Below, piece by piece: positions 44,515 through 55,868 of a stretch of DNA of 64,000 nt. The stretch is from NCBI GenBank assembly GCA_910585215.1, contig CAJUDQ010000003.1, forward strand, positions 1 to 64,000, in the 5' to 3' direction. Below the pieces are notes generated by a model. The model was not told the origin of the DNA. It saw only the letters and a program-made list of their open reading frames with translations, and did no database searches. The translations under genes and the position numbers were made by a program. How positions within the stretch are numbered: position 1 is the first letter of the stretch; every line of letters begins with the position of its first letter. Source of the stretch: an uncultured Lachnospiraceae bacterium (GTDB taxonomy: Bacteria; Bacillota; Clostridia; Lachnospirales; Lachnospiraceae).

Positions 44515-45404
44515 TCTGCCAAAACCTCCTCTATTATATTATTAGGGGTTGAAGCCCCTGCTGTAATACCTACATTTCTACAGGTCTGCAGCTTTTTTAA
44601 ATCCAAGTCTTCTAGTTTCTGTATATAGTAAGTATTTTTACATTCTTCTTTACATATTTCATAAAGTTTTTGTGTGTTTGAACTGCTTCTGCCACCTATC
44701 ACAATCATGGCATCTGATCCTGAAGCAATCTGTCTTGCCTCTGCCTGTCGTTTATTGGTCGCATTACAAATAGTATTCACAACTATTATATCATACCCCT
44801 TTTTGCCAATAATTTCAACCATTTTATCAAATTTCTTGTAATTAAATGTCGTTTGCGCCACAACACACAATTTTTTGCCTTTGTCATATTCAAACTTTTG
44901 CGCTTCTTCCTCTGTATTGATAATAAAAGTATCTGATTCTGACCATCCTTTTATCCCCTGAACCTCGGGGTGCTTTTCATTTCCTATAATTAAAATCGCA
45001 TAACCATCACGGCTTTTTTCCATAACTGTCTTATGTATTTTTTTTACAAACGGACAGGTGGCATCTACAAGCTTCAAGCCCTGTTCCCGTATATAATCAT
45101 TTGTTTTTTGGTCTACACCATGTGAACGGATAATAACAGTTCCATGCTCTACGGCCTGAAGCTCTTCCATGCTGTTTAGCACTGTTACTCCATTTTTTTC
45201 CAAATCTGCAACTACCTGTTCATTGTGAATAATCGGACCATACGTATAGATGTGGTCCCATTCTTCAGAATTGAATTTTTCGTTCTTATTTTCTCTGTTA
45301 AACTCCCTCTGTTCCCTTCTGCTTTCAATTTCCTTATATACAGTTTCCACTGCTCTTTTTACTCCAAAACAGAAGCCCGCGCTCTTAGCAACTGTTACTT
45401 TCAT
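44502..45404 (-). CDS. ispH: 4-hydroxy-3-methylbut-2-enyl diphosphate reductase (IspH)
   Basis: 300 aa. The [4Fe-4S] ligands are C12 (SAGFCFGVKRA), C117 (VDATCPFVKKIH) and C213 (VNTICNATNKRQ). It performs the last step of the MEP isoprenoid pathway. A charged insertion at about 28-49 lengthens an early loop. The ATG overlaps the cmk stop as ATGA. Confidence 0.94.
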   Translation of the reverse strand: MKVTVAKSAGFCFGVKRAVETVYKEIESRREQREFNRENKNEKFNSEEWDHIYTYGPIIHNEQVVADLEKNGVTVLNSMEELQAVEHGTVIIRSHGVDQKTNDYIREQGLKLVDATCPFVKKIHKTVMEKSRDGYAILIIGNEKHPEVQGIKGWSESDTFIINTEEEAQKFEYDKGKKLCVVAQTTFNYKKFDKMVEIIGKKGYDIIVVNTICNATNKRQAEARQIASGSDAMIVIGGRSSSNTQKLYEICKEECKNTYYIQKLEDLDLKKLQTCRNVGITAGASTPNNIIEEVLAECQN

Positions 45405-46069
45405 AAATTTTTCCTGTCCTCTATTATTTTTCTGATTTTTTCAACCACCTGCTCTATGGCAAGCTCGGAAGAATCCAGATAAACCGCCTGTTCTGCCTGC
45501 TTTAACGGTGCGATTTCTCTATGCATATCCCTGTAATCTCTCTCTTTGATATCCTCTTCGATTTCCTTGAGATTACATTCCATTCCCTTTTTGACAAGTT
45601 CTTCATATCTGCGTTTTGCCCTTGTCTGAACACTTGCTGTCAGGTAAATCTTTACCTGTGCATCTTTTAACACATTTGTACCAATATCCCGACCATCCAT
45701 TACCACATTGTGTTCCTGTCCAAGCTGCTGTTGCAAATTTAAAAGTTTTTCTCTGACTCCCTCATAGATAGAAATTGCCGAGGTTGCCTGACTGACCTCC
45801 TCTGTGCGGATATATGCATTTACATTTTCTTCATCCAGCAATACCTGCTGCTCTCCATTTTCATAGTTTAGGCTGACCTTTCGCTGTTTACAGTGTTCAA
45901 CTACAGCTTCTTTGTCTTCCACATCTATTCCATTTCTCAGGCAGGACAAAGCCATCGCCCGATACATGGCACCGGTATCTACATAAATAAATCCCAACTC
46001 TTCTGCAAGTATTTTTGCGATTGTACTTTTGCCTGCGCCGGCAGGTCCGTCAATAGCCACTTGAAACAT
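45401..46069 (-). CDS. cmk: Cytidylate kinase
   Basis: 222 aa. P-loop GPAGAGKS at 8-15, YVDTGAMYRAMAL, and DGRDIGTNVLKDAQVKIYLTAS. It phosphorylates CMP and dCMP. The Met at 46069 follows GGAGG by 6 nt; the Met four codons earlier lies before that site. It is translationally coupled to ispH. Confidence 0.94.
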   Translation of the reverse strand: MFQVAIDGPAGAGKSTIAKILAEELGFIYVDTGAMYRAMALSCLRNGIDVEDKEAVVEHCKQRKVSLNYENGEQQVLLDEENVNAYIRTEEVSQATSAISIYEGVREKLLNLQQQLGQEHNVVMDGRDIGTNVLKDAQVKIYLTASVQTRAKRRYEELVKKGMECNLKEIEEDIKERDYRDMHREIAPLKQAEQAVYLDSSELAIEQVVEKIRKIIEDRKNL

Positions 46070-46174
46070 ATTTTCCTCCATCTGCCGTCAACCGGCACTT
46101 TGTTCTTTTACTGGAAACTGCCTTACATTTCCTGTTATTTATTATACAACAAAATTTATATTTTAACAAAGTAT

Positions 46175-47446
46175 TTATGCAAAAAAACCTGCAAGATATC
46201 CTGTAGACCATGCAATCTGAAGATTATAGCCGCCTGTCAGGGCATCTGTATCAATCACCTCTCCGGCAAAAAACAGTCCTGCGATTCTTTTTGATTCCAT
46301 GCTTGCCGGCAAAAGTTCTTTGACTTCCACTCCGCCCTGTGTAATAATTGCCTCCTGAAATCCTCTTGTTCCAGTGACAGTCAGTGTAAAGTTTTTTATG
46401 ATATGCACCAGATTTTTTCGTTCTTCCCTTGAAATTGTATGCACCTTTTTAAATTCGTCAATTCCGGAACGCATAATAATCAGTGGTATCATACTTTTTG
46501 GAAGCAGTTCATTTAAAGAATTTCTAAAATTTTTGTTTTTAAATTTCTGAAAATCCTTTAGAATCCGTTCATCTAAAACATCATTGTCCAAGGCCGGCTT
46601 TAAATCTATTACAAGCTTCAGAGGATTCCCTTCATGCAGCCTTTTTGTAAGTATGCTGCTTGCACTTAAAATGACTGGACCACTGACTCCAAAATGTGTA
46701 AAAAGCAATTCTCCAAAATCCGAATACAGTTTTTTATTTTCCTGATAAAAATCTACCTGTATATTTTTCAGGCTGAGTCCCTGCAACTCTCTGACAAATT
46801 CTTCCTTTACAATCAACGGTACAAGTGCGGGAAACAGCTTTGTTGTTTTATGTCCTGTTTTTTCCGCAAATCGGTATCCGTCGCCTGTCGAGCCGGTAGA
46901 CGGATAAGAACAGCCTCCAGTTGCAATAATTACACTGTCAAACACTTCCTCTGTGCCGTCTTTAAACAATATTCCCTTTACTTTTGAGCTCTGTTTTCTT
47001 TTTTCTGCCATAACATCACAAACCTCTGTATCTTCAATGATAATATCCTGAATTTCTGTGTTTAAGTGAATATGGACACCATTTTTCTTCAATACTCTTG
47101 TCAATCCCAATATCACATCCGAAGACCTGTCAGATGCCGGAAACACACGGTTTCCTCTTTCTACCTTTGTCTGCACGCCCGCTTTTTCAAACATCTGTAT
47201 CACATCTTCATTGGACATTGTATAAAATGCACTGTATAGAAATTTTGCATTTGTAACAACATTTTTCATTACCTCCTCCATATCGGATGCATTTGTAAGA
47301 TTACACCTTCCTTTTCCGGTAATATAAAGCTTTTTTCCAAGCTTTTCGTTTTTTTCATATAAATGAACTTCTTTTCCTGCTTTGGCCGCGGATATGGCTG
47401 CCATCATTCCAGCTGGTCCGCCGCCTATTACTGCTATTTTCTTCAC
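46175..47446 (-). CDS. HI0933/BaiN-family flavoprotein
   Basis: 423 aa. The N-terminal Rossmann motif is VIGGGPAGMMAAISAAKAGK, followed by KLYITGKGRCNLTN, a family signature, and VIIATGGCSYPSTGSTGDGY. The C-terminus reads GGYNLQIAWSTGYLAG. Members are FAD-dependent reductases of mostly unknown substrate; BaiN is implicated in bile-acid work in gut Clostridia, but this alone does not establish it. Translation starts at GTG (47444-47446) with GAGGAA upstream, 5 bp after rpiR. Confidence 0.85.
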   Translation of the reverse strand: MKKIAVIGGGPAGMMAAISAAKAGKEVHLYEKNEKLGKKLYITGKGRCNLTNASDMEEVMKNVVTNAKFLYSAFYTMSNEDVIQMFEKAGVQTKVERGNRVFPASDRSSDVILGLTRVLKKNGVHIHLNTEIQDIIIEDTEVCDVMAEKRKQSSKVKGILFKDGTEEVFDSVIIATGGCSYPSTGSTGDGYRFAEKTGHKTTKLFPALVPLIVKEEFVRELQGLSLKNIQVDFYQENKKLYSDFGELLFTHFGVSGPVILSASSILTKRLHEGNPLKLVIDLKPALDNDVLDERILKDFQKFKNKNFRNSLNELLPKSMIPLIIMRSGIDEFKKVHTISREERKNLVHIIKNFTLTVTGTRGFQEAIITQGGVEVKELLPASMESKRIAGLFFAGEVIDTDALTGGYNLQIAWSTGYLAGFFA

Positions 47447-47451
47447 TTCAT

Positions 47452-48366
47452 CTATTCCTCTTTATTTGCCAAATCCGAATCGTCTACCCAGTTTAACTCA
47501 TCATTTCCTGAAACTGCATATTCATTGCAGATATCTTCCAGCATTTCCAGACGATTTACCAGATTTTTTTTACGTTTTGCCATAAGCGCTGTCACTAATG
47601 CATTAATAATACTCAAAGGGGCTGTCAGTGACTCCGCCACCGATGTCATTTCACTCTTTGCAACTAAATTACACGACGAATACAGATTCATGGGAGATGT
47701 TCTGCTGTCTGTAATCGTAATTACTCTGCAATTTCTGCTGTTGGCAAATTCCATTGCCTTTAAGGTACGAATGGAATATCTTGGAAAACTGATTCCCACA
47801 ATACAGTCCTCCTCATTCATACGAAGCATATCTTCAAATAAATTGCTGGAATTGTCCGAAGACAGCAAAATCACTTCATCAAGCATAAGTTTTAAACTGC
47901 TTTCCATACAGGCAGCCAGAGGAGCACTATTTCTAATTCCGATAATATAGACCTTTCTTGCACTTAAAAGCAGTTCCACAGCCGCTTCAAAGGCATCACA
48001 ATCTACATGCTCTATGGTATACCGGATATTTTCCATATCTCTTTTCAAAACCTGTTCCAGAACTTCCTGTCGGGAAATGTTTTCATTGTCAATATCAACT
48101 GCAGGAGGTTCATGAATCCTTCGGCGAACCATTTTTTCCAGCTCACCCTGAAGCTGCGGAAATCCCTTTAATCCAAGCATAGAGGCAAAACGCACAACTG
48201 TAGACTCACTGACACCTACCTCATGTCCAATTTTTGAAGCAGTCAGAAATGCTGCTCTGTCATAATCTGTCATAATAAAACGGGCAAGCTTCTTCTGTCC
48301 CCTGCTCATACTGGAAAATTTATTGTTTATAATCTGAAAAATATTTTCTGTATCCTTTTTCTCCAT
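47452..48366 (-). CDS. MurR/RpiR family transcriptional regulator
   Basis: 304 aa. The N-terminal HTH (about 1-80) has ASKIGHEVGVSESTVVRFASMLG. The C-terminal SIS domain (about 125-260) has VYIIGIRNSAPLA and IVGISFPRYS, which bind phosphosugars. The ligand is unknown; no sugar pathway is adjacent, and the next gene is the flavoprotein. The promoter lies at 48396-48424. Confidence 0.9.
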   Translation of the reverse strand: MEKKDTENIFQIINNKFSSMSRGQKKLARFIMTDYDRAAFLTASKIGHEVGVSESTVVRFASMLGLKGFPQLQGELEKMVRRRIHEPPAVDIDNENISRQEVLEQVLKRDMENIRYTIEHVDCDAFEAAVELLLSARKVYIIGIRNSAPLAACMESSLKLMLDEVILLSSDNSSNLFEDMLRMNEEDCIVGISFPRYSIRTLKAMEFANSRNCRVITITDSRTSPMNLYSSCNLVAKSEMTSVAESLTAPLSIINALVTALMAKRKKNLVNRLEMLEDICNEYAVSGNDELNWVDDSDLANKEE

Positions 48367-48395
48367 ATCCTGTCCCCTTCTAAAATATATTTTGT

Positions 48396-48424
48396 ATCAT
48401 ATATATTTTTTCTTTTTCTGTCAA
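48396..48424 (-). promoter_or_regulatory. Promoter of rpiR-flavoprotein-cmk run
   Basis: Minus strand TTGACA (48419-48424), 17 bp, TATGAT (48396-48401). Confidence 0.75.
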
Positions 48425-48463
48425 CTGATATTTTGGCAAATCCACAAAACAAGCCTGTTGATA

Positions 48464-49630
48464 TTATGTATCTGCAATTTTCAGGAAAGTCAGCGCCCGC
48501 TGTTTCCATGTATGTTCTTTCACTGCCTTTTGCCTGCCCTGCAAAGCAATTTTTTCCGCATAACCGGATTCTGACAGAAGCTTTTTTATTTTTTTTGGAA
48601 GCTCTTCTCTTTTCTCAAGTGAAAAACTGATATAATCCTGCCCATCTATTAATTTTTCTGTAATATATTGTGAAGTATCTGTCACAGAAACACAGCCCTG
48701 AAGCATGGAATTAAAAATTCTGTCATGTGCCCCTTCTTTAAACCATGGCATAATATTCAACGATATTTTTGCATTTCTCATATATTCAAGACAGGTTTTT
48801 GAATCTACCTGACCTGCCATAATAAGGTTATCCATATTTTTACATTGTGAAAGTTCCCAGTCCTTTCCAAGCACTGCTACTCTGATACCAGCCTCCGCAA
48901 GCGAACAGACAATTTCTCTGCGAAAATAAGAACGGATATATAAATCTACAAAAACCATCCCATACAGACAGGCAAGTATTTCATGTCTTGTGATTTTTGG
49001 AATTTCCTTTTTCAAATATGAAATCATTGTCTGTTCCAGAGGCAGATTTGGTTCTTCTTTCAGCCTCTGTATAATTTCAAAATAAAATTCTTTATTTTCT
49101 TCATCTACTCCCTTTAAGTGTTTCATAAGGTTTGGCAGCGCCACATAATTTCCAGCAAAAACTACATCATATTTTCTGTCTCTGTATGCGGGATTTTTTG
49201 AAAGCTCTGTACCGCCAAGCGGCAGAAAATATACTTTTCCATATTTTGGATAATATTCTTCTACAAATTTTACATGCTGTCTGTCAATGCACAGCAAAGT
49301 AAGGTCGTTATGCACAGCAGAGAGCTGTTTGAAATAATAAACAGGACTGTCTACCATAATACAGTAACAGGGGATTTCAAAGATTTCCCAGACACTTTTG
49401 TGTTCTCTCCATTCAAACTGAGCTTCTTCGCTCAATCCGATAAAATTGAATGTCAAAAATACAGTTTCTCCCTTTTGATAAAAGCTCTGAAATTCTTTTC
49501 TGCTTTTTTCGGGTCTTTCCAAGTCCCAAAACCAGACTTCTATCCCTGCTTCTTGAAAGGTCTCTGCCATCTGTATAGAAAAAAATTCTAATGTCTCTAC
49601 TGCATGTTTTGCCAAAATAATTTTTTTCAT
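48464..49630 (-). CDS. CgeB-like glycosyltransferase family protein
   Basis: 388 aa with a two-Rossmann layout and no membrane helix. The N-terminal half has a poorly conserved acceptor-type domain. The C-terminal half has IRVAVLGKDWELSQCKN, SLNIMPWFKEGAHDRIFNSM and GCVSVTDTSQYITEKLIDG, resembling glycosyl transferase family 1 and CgeB/spore-coat types. Substrate unknown. It has its own consensus promoter and stands alone. Confidence 0.7.
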   Translation of the reverse strand: MKKIILAKHAVETLEFFSIQMAETFQEAGIEVWFWDLERPEKSRKEFQSFYQKGETVFLTFNFIGLSEEAQFEWREHKSVWEIFEIPCYCIMVDSPVYYFKQLSAVHNDLTLLCIDRQHVKFVEEYYPKYGKVYFLPLGGTELSKNPAYRDRKYDVVFAGNYVALPNLMKHLKGVDEENKEFYFEIIQRLKEEPNLPLEQTMISYLKKEIPKITRHEILACLYGMVFVDLYIRSYFRREIVCSLAEAGIRVAVLGKDWELSQCKNMDNLIMAGQVDSKTCLEYMRNAKISLNIMPWFKEGAHDRIFNSMLQGCVSVTDTSQYITEKLIDGQDYISFSLEKREELPKKIKKLLSESGYAEKIALQGRQKAVKEHTWKQRALTFLKIADT

Positions 49631-49690
49631 AGTCCGTCTCCCTTTGGTTTTATTCTATATTCCAAATATTTTTATGCTTTGTTTTCACTT

Positions 49691-49719
49691 ATCATACATT
49701 ATTTTTACATATTTGTCAA
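49691..49719 (-). promoter_or_regulatory. Promoter of the glycosyltransferase gene
   Basis: Minus strand TTGACA (49714-49719), 17 bp, TATGAT (49691-49696). Confidence 0.75.
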
Positions 49720-49790
49720 TATATCAGAAATATTTTTTAAATATATAAAGCAAAATCACCTGTGAGATAACAGCAATATAAAAAATATCA

Positions 49791-49824
49791 ATGGGCTGCT
49801 GTATTTTTTCATGCAGCAGCCCAT
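49791..49824. terminator. Terminator of the giant surface protein gene
   Basis: ATGGGCTGCTG (49791-49801) pairs perfectly with CAGCAGCCCAT (49814-49824); T-rich sequence follows on both strands. Confidence 0.9.
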
Positions 49825-49840
49825 ATATTTTTATCATTCC

Positions 49841-52800
49841 TTATTTCTCAGTTATTTTTTTCTTCCGGCATAATACAACCGCCAATTCAAACATAGAAAG
49901 AACGGATAACACAATCCATATCTTTATTTCTTTTTCGTCTCCCGTTGTTGGTGGTTCTGTTTTTTTATCTGTTTCATCATCCACATAATTACCAGCAGTT
50001 TCCCCGCTTGGTTTTTGAGTACTTTCCTCCGGTTTTTTGGTAGTTTCCTCACTTGGTGCTTCTGTACTTTCATTTTCACTGTCTAAAGATTTCCATGCAA
50101 TCATAATTGGTGACAATCCTTTTACAAGAAAACGAATCTCGTTCTCTGTTTTCATAACCTTCGGGATTTCTATTTCTCCTGCCAGAAATCCGTTCATTGT
50201 GTGAGAAAACATATGAGTGACAATAAAATCATACTCTTTTTCATTTGTTCCTTCCGGATATGGAACTGCTACCATAATGCCTTCTTTCGGAAAGTTTTCT
50301 TCTGTAGCAACTTCCCATGTTTTTCCTCCATCAAAGCTGACCTGAAGCACGATATCATAAAGAAGCGTACAATCCTCCCGATAACCCGAATATTCCAGAA
50401 CTGTTCTCACACATGCCTGTGCAATTTTTTCTTCTGTGTCATAGCCGGCATTTTTAAGACTTTCTGAAATATCTTTTATTCCTTCCGAAATCAACAGACG
50501 CGTTTCTTCCTTTTTCATTGTAAGAAGAATTTGTTGTATGGTATTTTTATAATTTGCTTTATCTGCACCCTGATAACATGCAGTAACTGTTATACTTTCA
50601 TTTTCCTCTGTTGGAAGAATTTTGTCTGCATCCTCGATTCTCCATGCCCAGTCTGTATACTTTTTCAGTGAAATATCACCTACTTTCTTGCCATTTCTGA
50701 TGACTGTATTCATAACTGAATCCGGCATATTGGGAGCATTTTCAGCTTGTAATACTGTAAAATCCGCCTTGACAGCACCAGTAAAGTTTCCGGCGCCTGT
50801 TATTGTCAAAGTGTATGCACCGGCATCCGTTACTGAATTATCAGAAATTTCATAAACAACATTCAAATTTCCAATTTTCACACTGTTTATTTTTTGTATC
50901 TGAATGGTTCCATTATAGGTCAAGCTCTCTCCCATTACAATCTCAAGGTCTGTTCTATCTGTAATATCCAGCTTTTCTATGGTATATTCCTCCGAAACGT
51001 TTGTGCCTCCTGCCAAGGTATAATTTGGATTGTCAAGGCTTATTGCCTGTGCGGTATATGTTCCGGCATTGACAGCTGTCGCATTAGCATAGCCGTTGAC
51101 CGATACTTTCCACCCATTGACAGCATTGGACACATCGGCCAATATTCCATGCTGCTCTCCATTATAAACAAAAGTCTGTACATTCCAGAAAAGCTTTACT
51201 GGCAGCGGAGCGATTGTAAATTCTTTTTCCACTGTTCCTGTAAAATTACCTATACCTGTTATTTTCAAAATATAATTTCCCGCTTCACAGCCTGTATTTT
51301 GTTCAATCGTATAGTCCCTGTCTGTCAAAAGCAATGTACCTGTTTTGATACTTTCCAGTGTCTGTGTCTGTACAGTGCCATTAAAAATCAATGGTTCTCC
51401 CAGAATAACAACTGCATCGGAAATATCTCTTTTTATAATGTCAACTATGATTTCCTGTGTTCCCAGATAATCATTGTTTTCTGCTTTTATTACCAGCTTG
51501 TAGCTTCCAATATCAACAGGTGCGAGATAATTGGGAATAGGTATATATTCATCTCCTGTTTTTTGATACCAGAAAAACTGACAATCACTGTTTTTTAACT
51601 CTACCATCTGTCCTTCTTCAGTCTGGGCCTTTGGAGTACCTGACCATTCTGCTGCTGTGCCATTGTATAAAAGCTGTGACTGCTTCATTCCCAAAATTTC
51701 AAATCCTGAAAGCTGTACCGGAATTTTGTCAGTAATTTCTATTATCAAACTAGCATCGGAAATTTCATAATTTTTATTTGCAAAGCTTATTGTAAACACT
51801 GCCTGTTTTCCTGCTTCTTTTACAATTTCTGTATCAAAAGACAATACGGTTTGATTGTATACACCCACAGAAGGTAAGGTATCAACTGACAGGATACCAT
51901 CTTTATTGTCAATATCCGAAATACTGTAAACAGTAGTTCCCTTCACTTCTTCTGGAAGCAGCCTGCTTAACTCATATGAAATACTGTGTTTTTTCTGTTT
52001 GACTTTCTGCAGGGTATCCATAGTTCCTTTTACCTTGATTTTCTCAATTGCAAGTTCAAGTGTGGCTTCTGTGCCCAGATAAAAATTTTCATTATCCTGT
52101 GGAATTTCCGCCTTGATTCTATAATTTCCGCTGTCCGTCGGAAGTCCGGTTTTATAGCTGTTATCTTCTGAATCAAGGTCCTGATAGAAATAAAGAATTT
52201 CTTTTTTAGAACCTTCTTTTTCTATGATAAAATCAATTCCCGCTTCTATTGGCTTTTCATCGTAAACAATTGATTCCCCGCTTTTTCCAGAAAGAACAAG
52301 TGTTGTGGAATAATAAATCTGAAAAGAAATCTCTTTTTCTATTTTATTTCCTGCATGGTCTTCGGCAAAAACCTGAAGCGTATGCGCACCTTTCTCTGTG
52401 ATTTCCATATTTTTGATATTGGTCTCGAACACTGGTACAAAGCTTTCTTCCGTACCGTTAAAGCCTCCTTCCGGCTCTAAGGATACAGGAGCTTTTTTAT
52501 CCAGAGAATAGGAGGCTGATTTTAAACCTGCGCTGATTTCATTATTTATGTCGTCTTTTATATTGATATCTATTACGGCCCTGTGCTCAAAAGTATTCTT
52601 TGTTTCATCGTATAGCTCGTTATTTACATTTATGCTGATTTTTGGCATCGCAGTATCTATGATTACCCGCTGTTTGCGCACAACGCTCTGATTACCTGCC
52701 GTATCTTTCGCCATAATAGAATAATATCCGTCAAAAACAGCAGGAATAGTAAAGAATAGCATATATCCGTCGATTGTATTTCCAGTCAAGGTAATGTTTT

Positions 52801-55790
52801 GTAACATACTGTCCATATTTGCATTGTTCATATTTGATTCGTCAACATTCGTCAAATGAATTTCAATATTTTCCTGTGTCAGTCCACTTTCATTTTCTGT
52901 AATTGGAACAGTTATTGTGATATAATCCTTTCCAATCAGCCAGTTCCAGATTTTTATAAAAATCCCTGTGCCGGCTTTCCCCTCTGTATAAGTAAAGTCT
53001 CTAAATTCCGGCTCTGTGCTGTCAATTTTTACTGATGCGAGAATCATTTCGTCTGTAAGATAGCCAGTCGCTGTTTCTTTCAGGAAATAAATATAATTCC
53101 CGTCTTCATTCAGTTCCAAATCTTCCGCCGTCAGACTGTCCTGCCATACGGCCTGTTCTGTATTACAATCCGCTATCTGATATCCCTGCGGCGCCTGTAT
53201 GGTAACGGGACCTGTATACCAGCCGTTTTCGCCTTTGTTTGTATCTGTCAATACTGCGCTGCCCGCTGCGTTATGGTAGTTGACAGTGATGTCAATATCC
53301 TCCGAATAATCCGCCATATTTTCTGTTCCTGTATAACGGACAGAGAACGTATAAGTTCCAGATGTCAAGCCATTCTGTAATGTAGGAATATCAAAGGAAA
53401 CCTCGCTTCCGCTGGTTACAGGCTTTGCCTCTGCAAGCTGGATTTCTTCACCGTCTTTTTGCATAAATACTGTGATTTCACCTGCCTCCGGCTCCTGATA
53501 ATCTGCTGCCTGTATCTTATTTGCTTCGGACTGTGCCGCTGTACCGCTTAGTCTTGGAGTTACTTTTAAAGTGATTGTACTTCCATAGATAAACTCATTC
53601 TTTTGTACAGCGTTCTCATAACTTTTTAATGTAGTATTTCCCGCGTTGTCATTGTAAGTAGTTTCGGATTTTGCTACTGTGAAATCCTTTGATAATGAAT
53701 CGCCGGATTTTGTATTTGTATATACGGCCGAATAGGTTCCGGCGTCTTTGACTTCTGCCGGAACAATCGATTTTATCCAATTTTCCGTATCCACATTTTT
53801 TATTGTAAACTCTGTATTACAAATCGTCTTGGTTGTGTAGTTTGAAATATCAATATCAACAATCGTATTTACATCATCCGTCTGGTCTTCACCATTATAT
53901 ATCATTCCTTCTGGAACAATAATATCATCTGCCGTAAAACAAGCATGTTCCAAGATAAATTCTCCGCTTCCGCTTAGCATACCTTCGCCTGACAGACAGT
54001 TTTCGTTATAAATGCTGAATACTCCATTATTTGTCAATCTGCCTGAAAGAAGCAGGAAGGTATGTTCTGGAGCTGTAAGAGTATCATCGGCGCCTATCTC
54101 CACCTCTATATCTTCTCCAAGAAGTTGTTCGAAAAGAACTGCTTCACCATAGACCGTTCCCTCGTTTCCTTCAAAAATAATACTGTTTTCTTTGGTAATA
54201 TTAATACTTTCACCGTCGTCACCGCCGCCGATAAAAGGCTTTTTTGATTTACCGGAATTGGCTCTGACAATGCTTCCCTCAATAGAAATATTTTCACCCG
54301 AACTTGCCCTGCCGCCACCAATTGCAGCAGCAGTTCCATTTCCAGTAACGATTACATAGCTGTTTATAATAGAAATAGCTGTTCCAGAAGCCGCATAACC
54401 GCCGCCTCCAATTCCGGCTGCACCACTATACTGACCGCTGGCGGCTGTCACTCTGCTGTTTGTAATAGAAATATCACTTCCAACTCCGGTATAACCAGCT
54501 CCGCCAATTCCAGTACCAGACATTCCGCCAGTAGCTTCTACCACAGCGTTTTTTATATGAATATTAGTTCCATTTCTACTATTATCAGCCAATCCGCTGC
54601 CGCCGATTCCAGCAGAGTAACCAACAGCCTTCACCGTTCCTCCATTTATATAAATATCTGTTCCGTCGCCACCGCCACCACCAATACCGGCTCCAGAATT
54701 ACCTTTCGCTGTCACAGTTCCATCATTTATAACAATATTACTCCCCTTTGCATTGATACTAGTACCACTGTTGCCGCCGCCACCGATACCCGCAGCTCCT
54801 TTTGCATCGATTATTCCGCCGTTTATAGTAATATTTGTTCCCTCTGCCCTGATACCGCCGCCGATTCCAGCATTGCTGTATCCTCCGTCGGCTGTCACAA
54901 TTCCGCCGTTTATAACAATATTACTTCCAACGCCGTTGTCACCACCGCCAATTCCAGCACCAAAAGCTCCGCCAGTAGCATTTACAGTTCCGCCATTTAT
55001 GGTAATATCTGTTCCAGCGCCATAACCGCCACCAATTCCAGCGCCATATGACCCGCCTTTCGCTGTCACAGTACCCCCATTTATAGTAATATTATATCCA
55101 TTCCCAACAGAAGTATCATAATTGCTGCTACTAGCGCCGCCGATTCCGGCTCCATATTCTCCTCCAATAGCTGTTACAACACCCCCATTGATAATAATAT
55201 CTTTTCCATTTCCCCTACTGGCTGCACCAATTCCAGCTCCATATGTATTTCCCTCTGATGTAATATTTCCTCCATGTATTGTAATCGGGCCATTGCTTTC
55301 CTTTGGTTCATATCCGCCGATTCCGGCCGCTTCCCCTCTAAAGCCCTTCGCTGTCAATTTCCCCATAGTCTCCCCTTCTGACTGAGCATATATGGTAATC
55401 TGATTCCCTTCTGGTACACGAATACCTTTTGAAGCCGCTAACAGACACTCATCTGTTAAAATCAGACAAACATTTCCCTGTACAGTAAGTACATTACTGC
55501 AAGTCACTTCCCCGTTTACAACATACCAGCCCTCCTTTAATATTTCATCTGAATCTGTAAGTACCTGATATTCATTGCAGTACTTGGTTTCCCATTCTTC
55601 AGTTTCAGTGTTATATTCTCTGTAAACAATACCTGCTTTTGCCTCCTCTGCCTTTAGATTTATTTTCTCCAATGGCAACGCAAAAAGTAATAAAACCACT
55701 GCCATCAGAAAACTGATGCAACGTTTTATTTTTATGCCTGTTTTGCATTTACCCCCCCCCCTGAGCTAATATACAATTCTTTTGTTTCAA
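49841..55790 (-). CDS. Giant beta-helix/MBG-repeat surface protein, frameshifted at a G10 tract
   Basis: The body is an open frame of 1954 codons from 55705. Upstream, a TTG (55788-55790) sits 8 nt after AGGAGGG and encodes MKQKNCILAQGGG before a stop caused by ten G at 55752-55761. Nine or twelve G would join it to KCKTGIKIKR and the hydrophobic ISFLMAVVLLLFALPL, giving a full signal peptide. The ATG at 55705 has no ribosome site, so this copy reads as OFF. From 55705, residues about 100-545 hold 13 GIGG-type turns (INGGxVxAxGGxxGAGIGG), a likely beta-helix. Residues about 600-1750 hold Ig-like and YDG/MBG-type repeats (VYNGEQHG, LYNGTAAEW). The C-terminus is PPTTGD (1918-1923), a membrane helix and CRKKK, a variant sortase signal. 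It is likely a wall-anchored adhesin (inference). Confidence 0.8.
55752..55761 (-). repeat. G10 homopolymer in the signal-peptide region
   Basis: Ten consecutive G on the coding strand, between the TTG start and the hydrophobic core of the signal peptide. The main frame is closed upstream by TAG (55766-55768) and the TTG frame by TAA just after the tract. A one-base loss or two-base gain would fuse the frames. Confidence 0.85.
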
Positions 55791-55868
55791 AATATTATCC
55801 CTCCTGATTAAAGTAATTAAAATCTTGTTACCGCCAAAAACGGTTATTTTATAAAATCTCTCTCTGAA

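Noticed and set aside
46175..47446. Naming the flavoprotein BaiN with a bile-acid role
   Set aside because: The HI0933 family is broad and no other bile-acid gene is in the window.
54557..55051. 164-codon plus-strand frame rich in Ser, Thr, Ile and Asn
   Set aside because: Mirror of the beta-helix repeats on the other strand.
54300..55350. Repetitive GC-richer block
   Set aside because: It encodes the GIGG beta-helix turns of the surface protein; not an independent repeat element.
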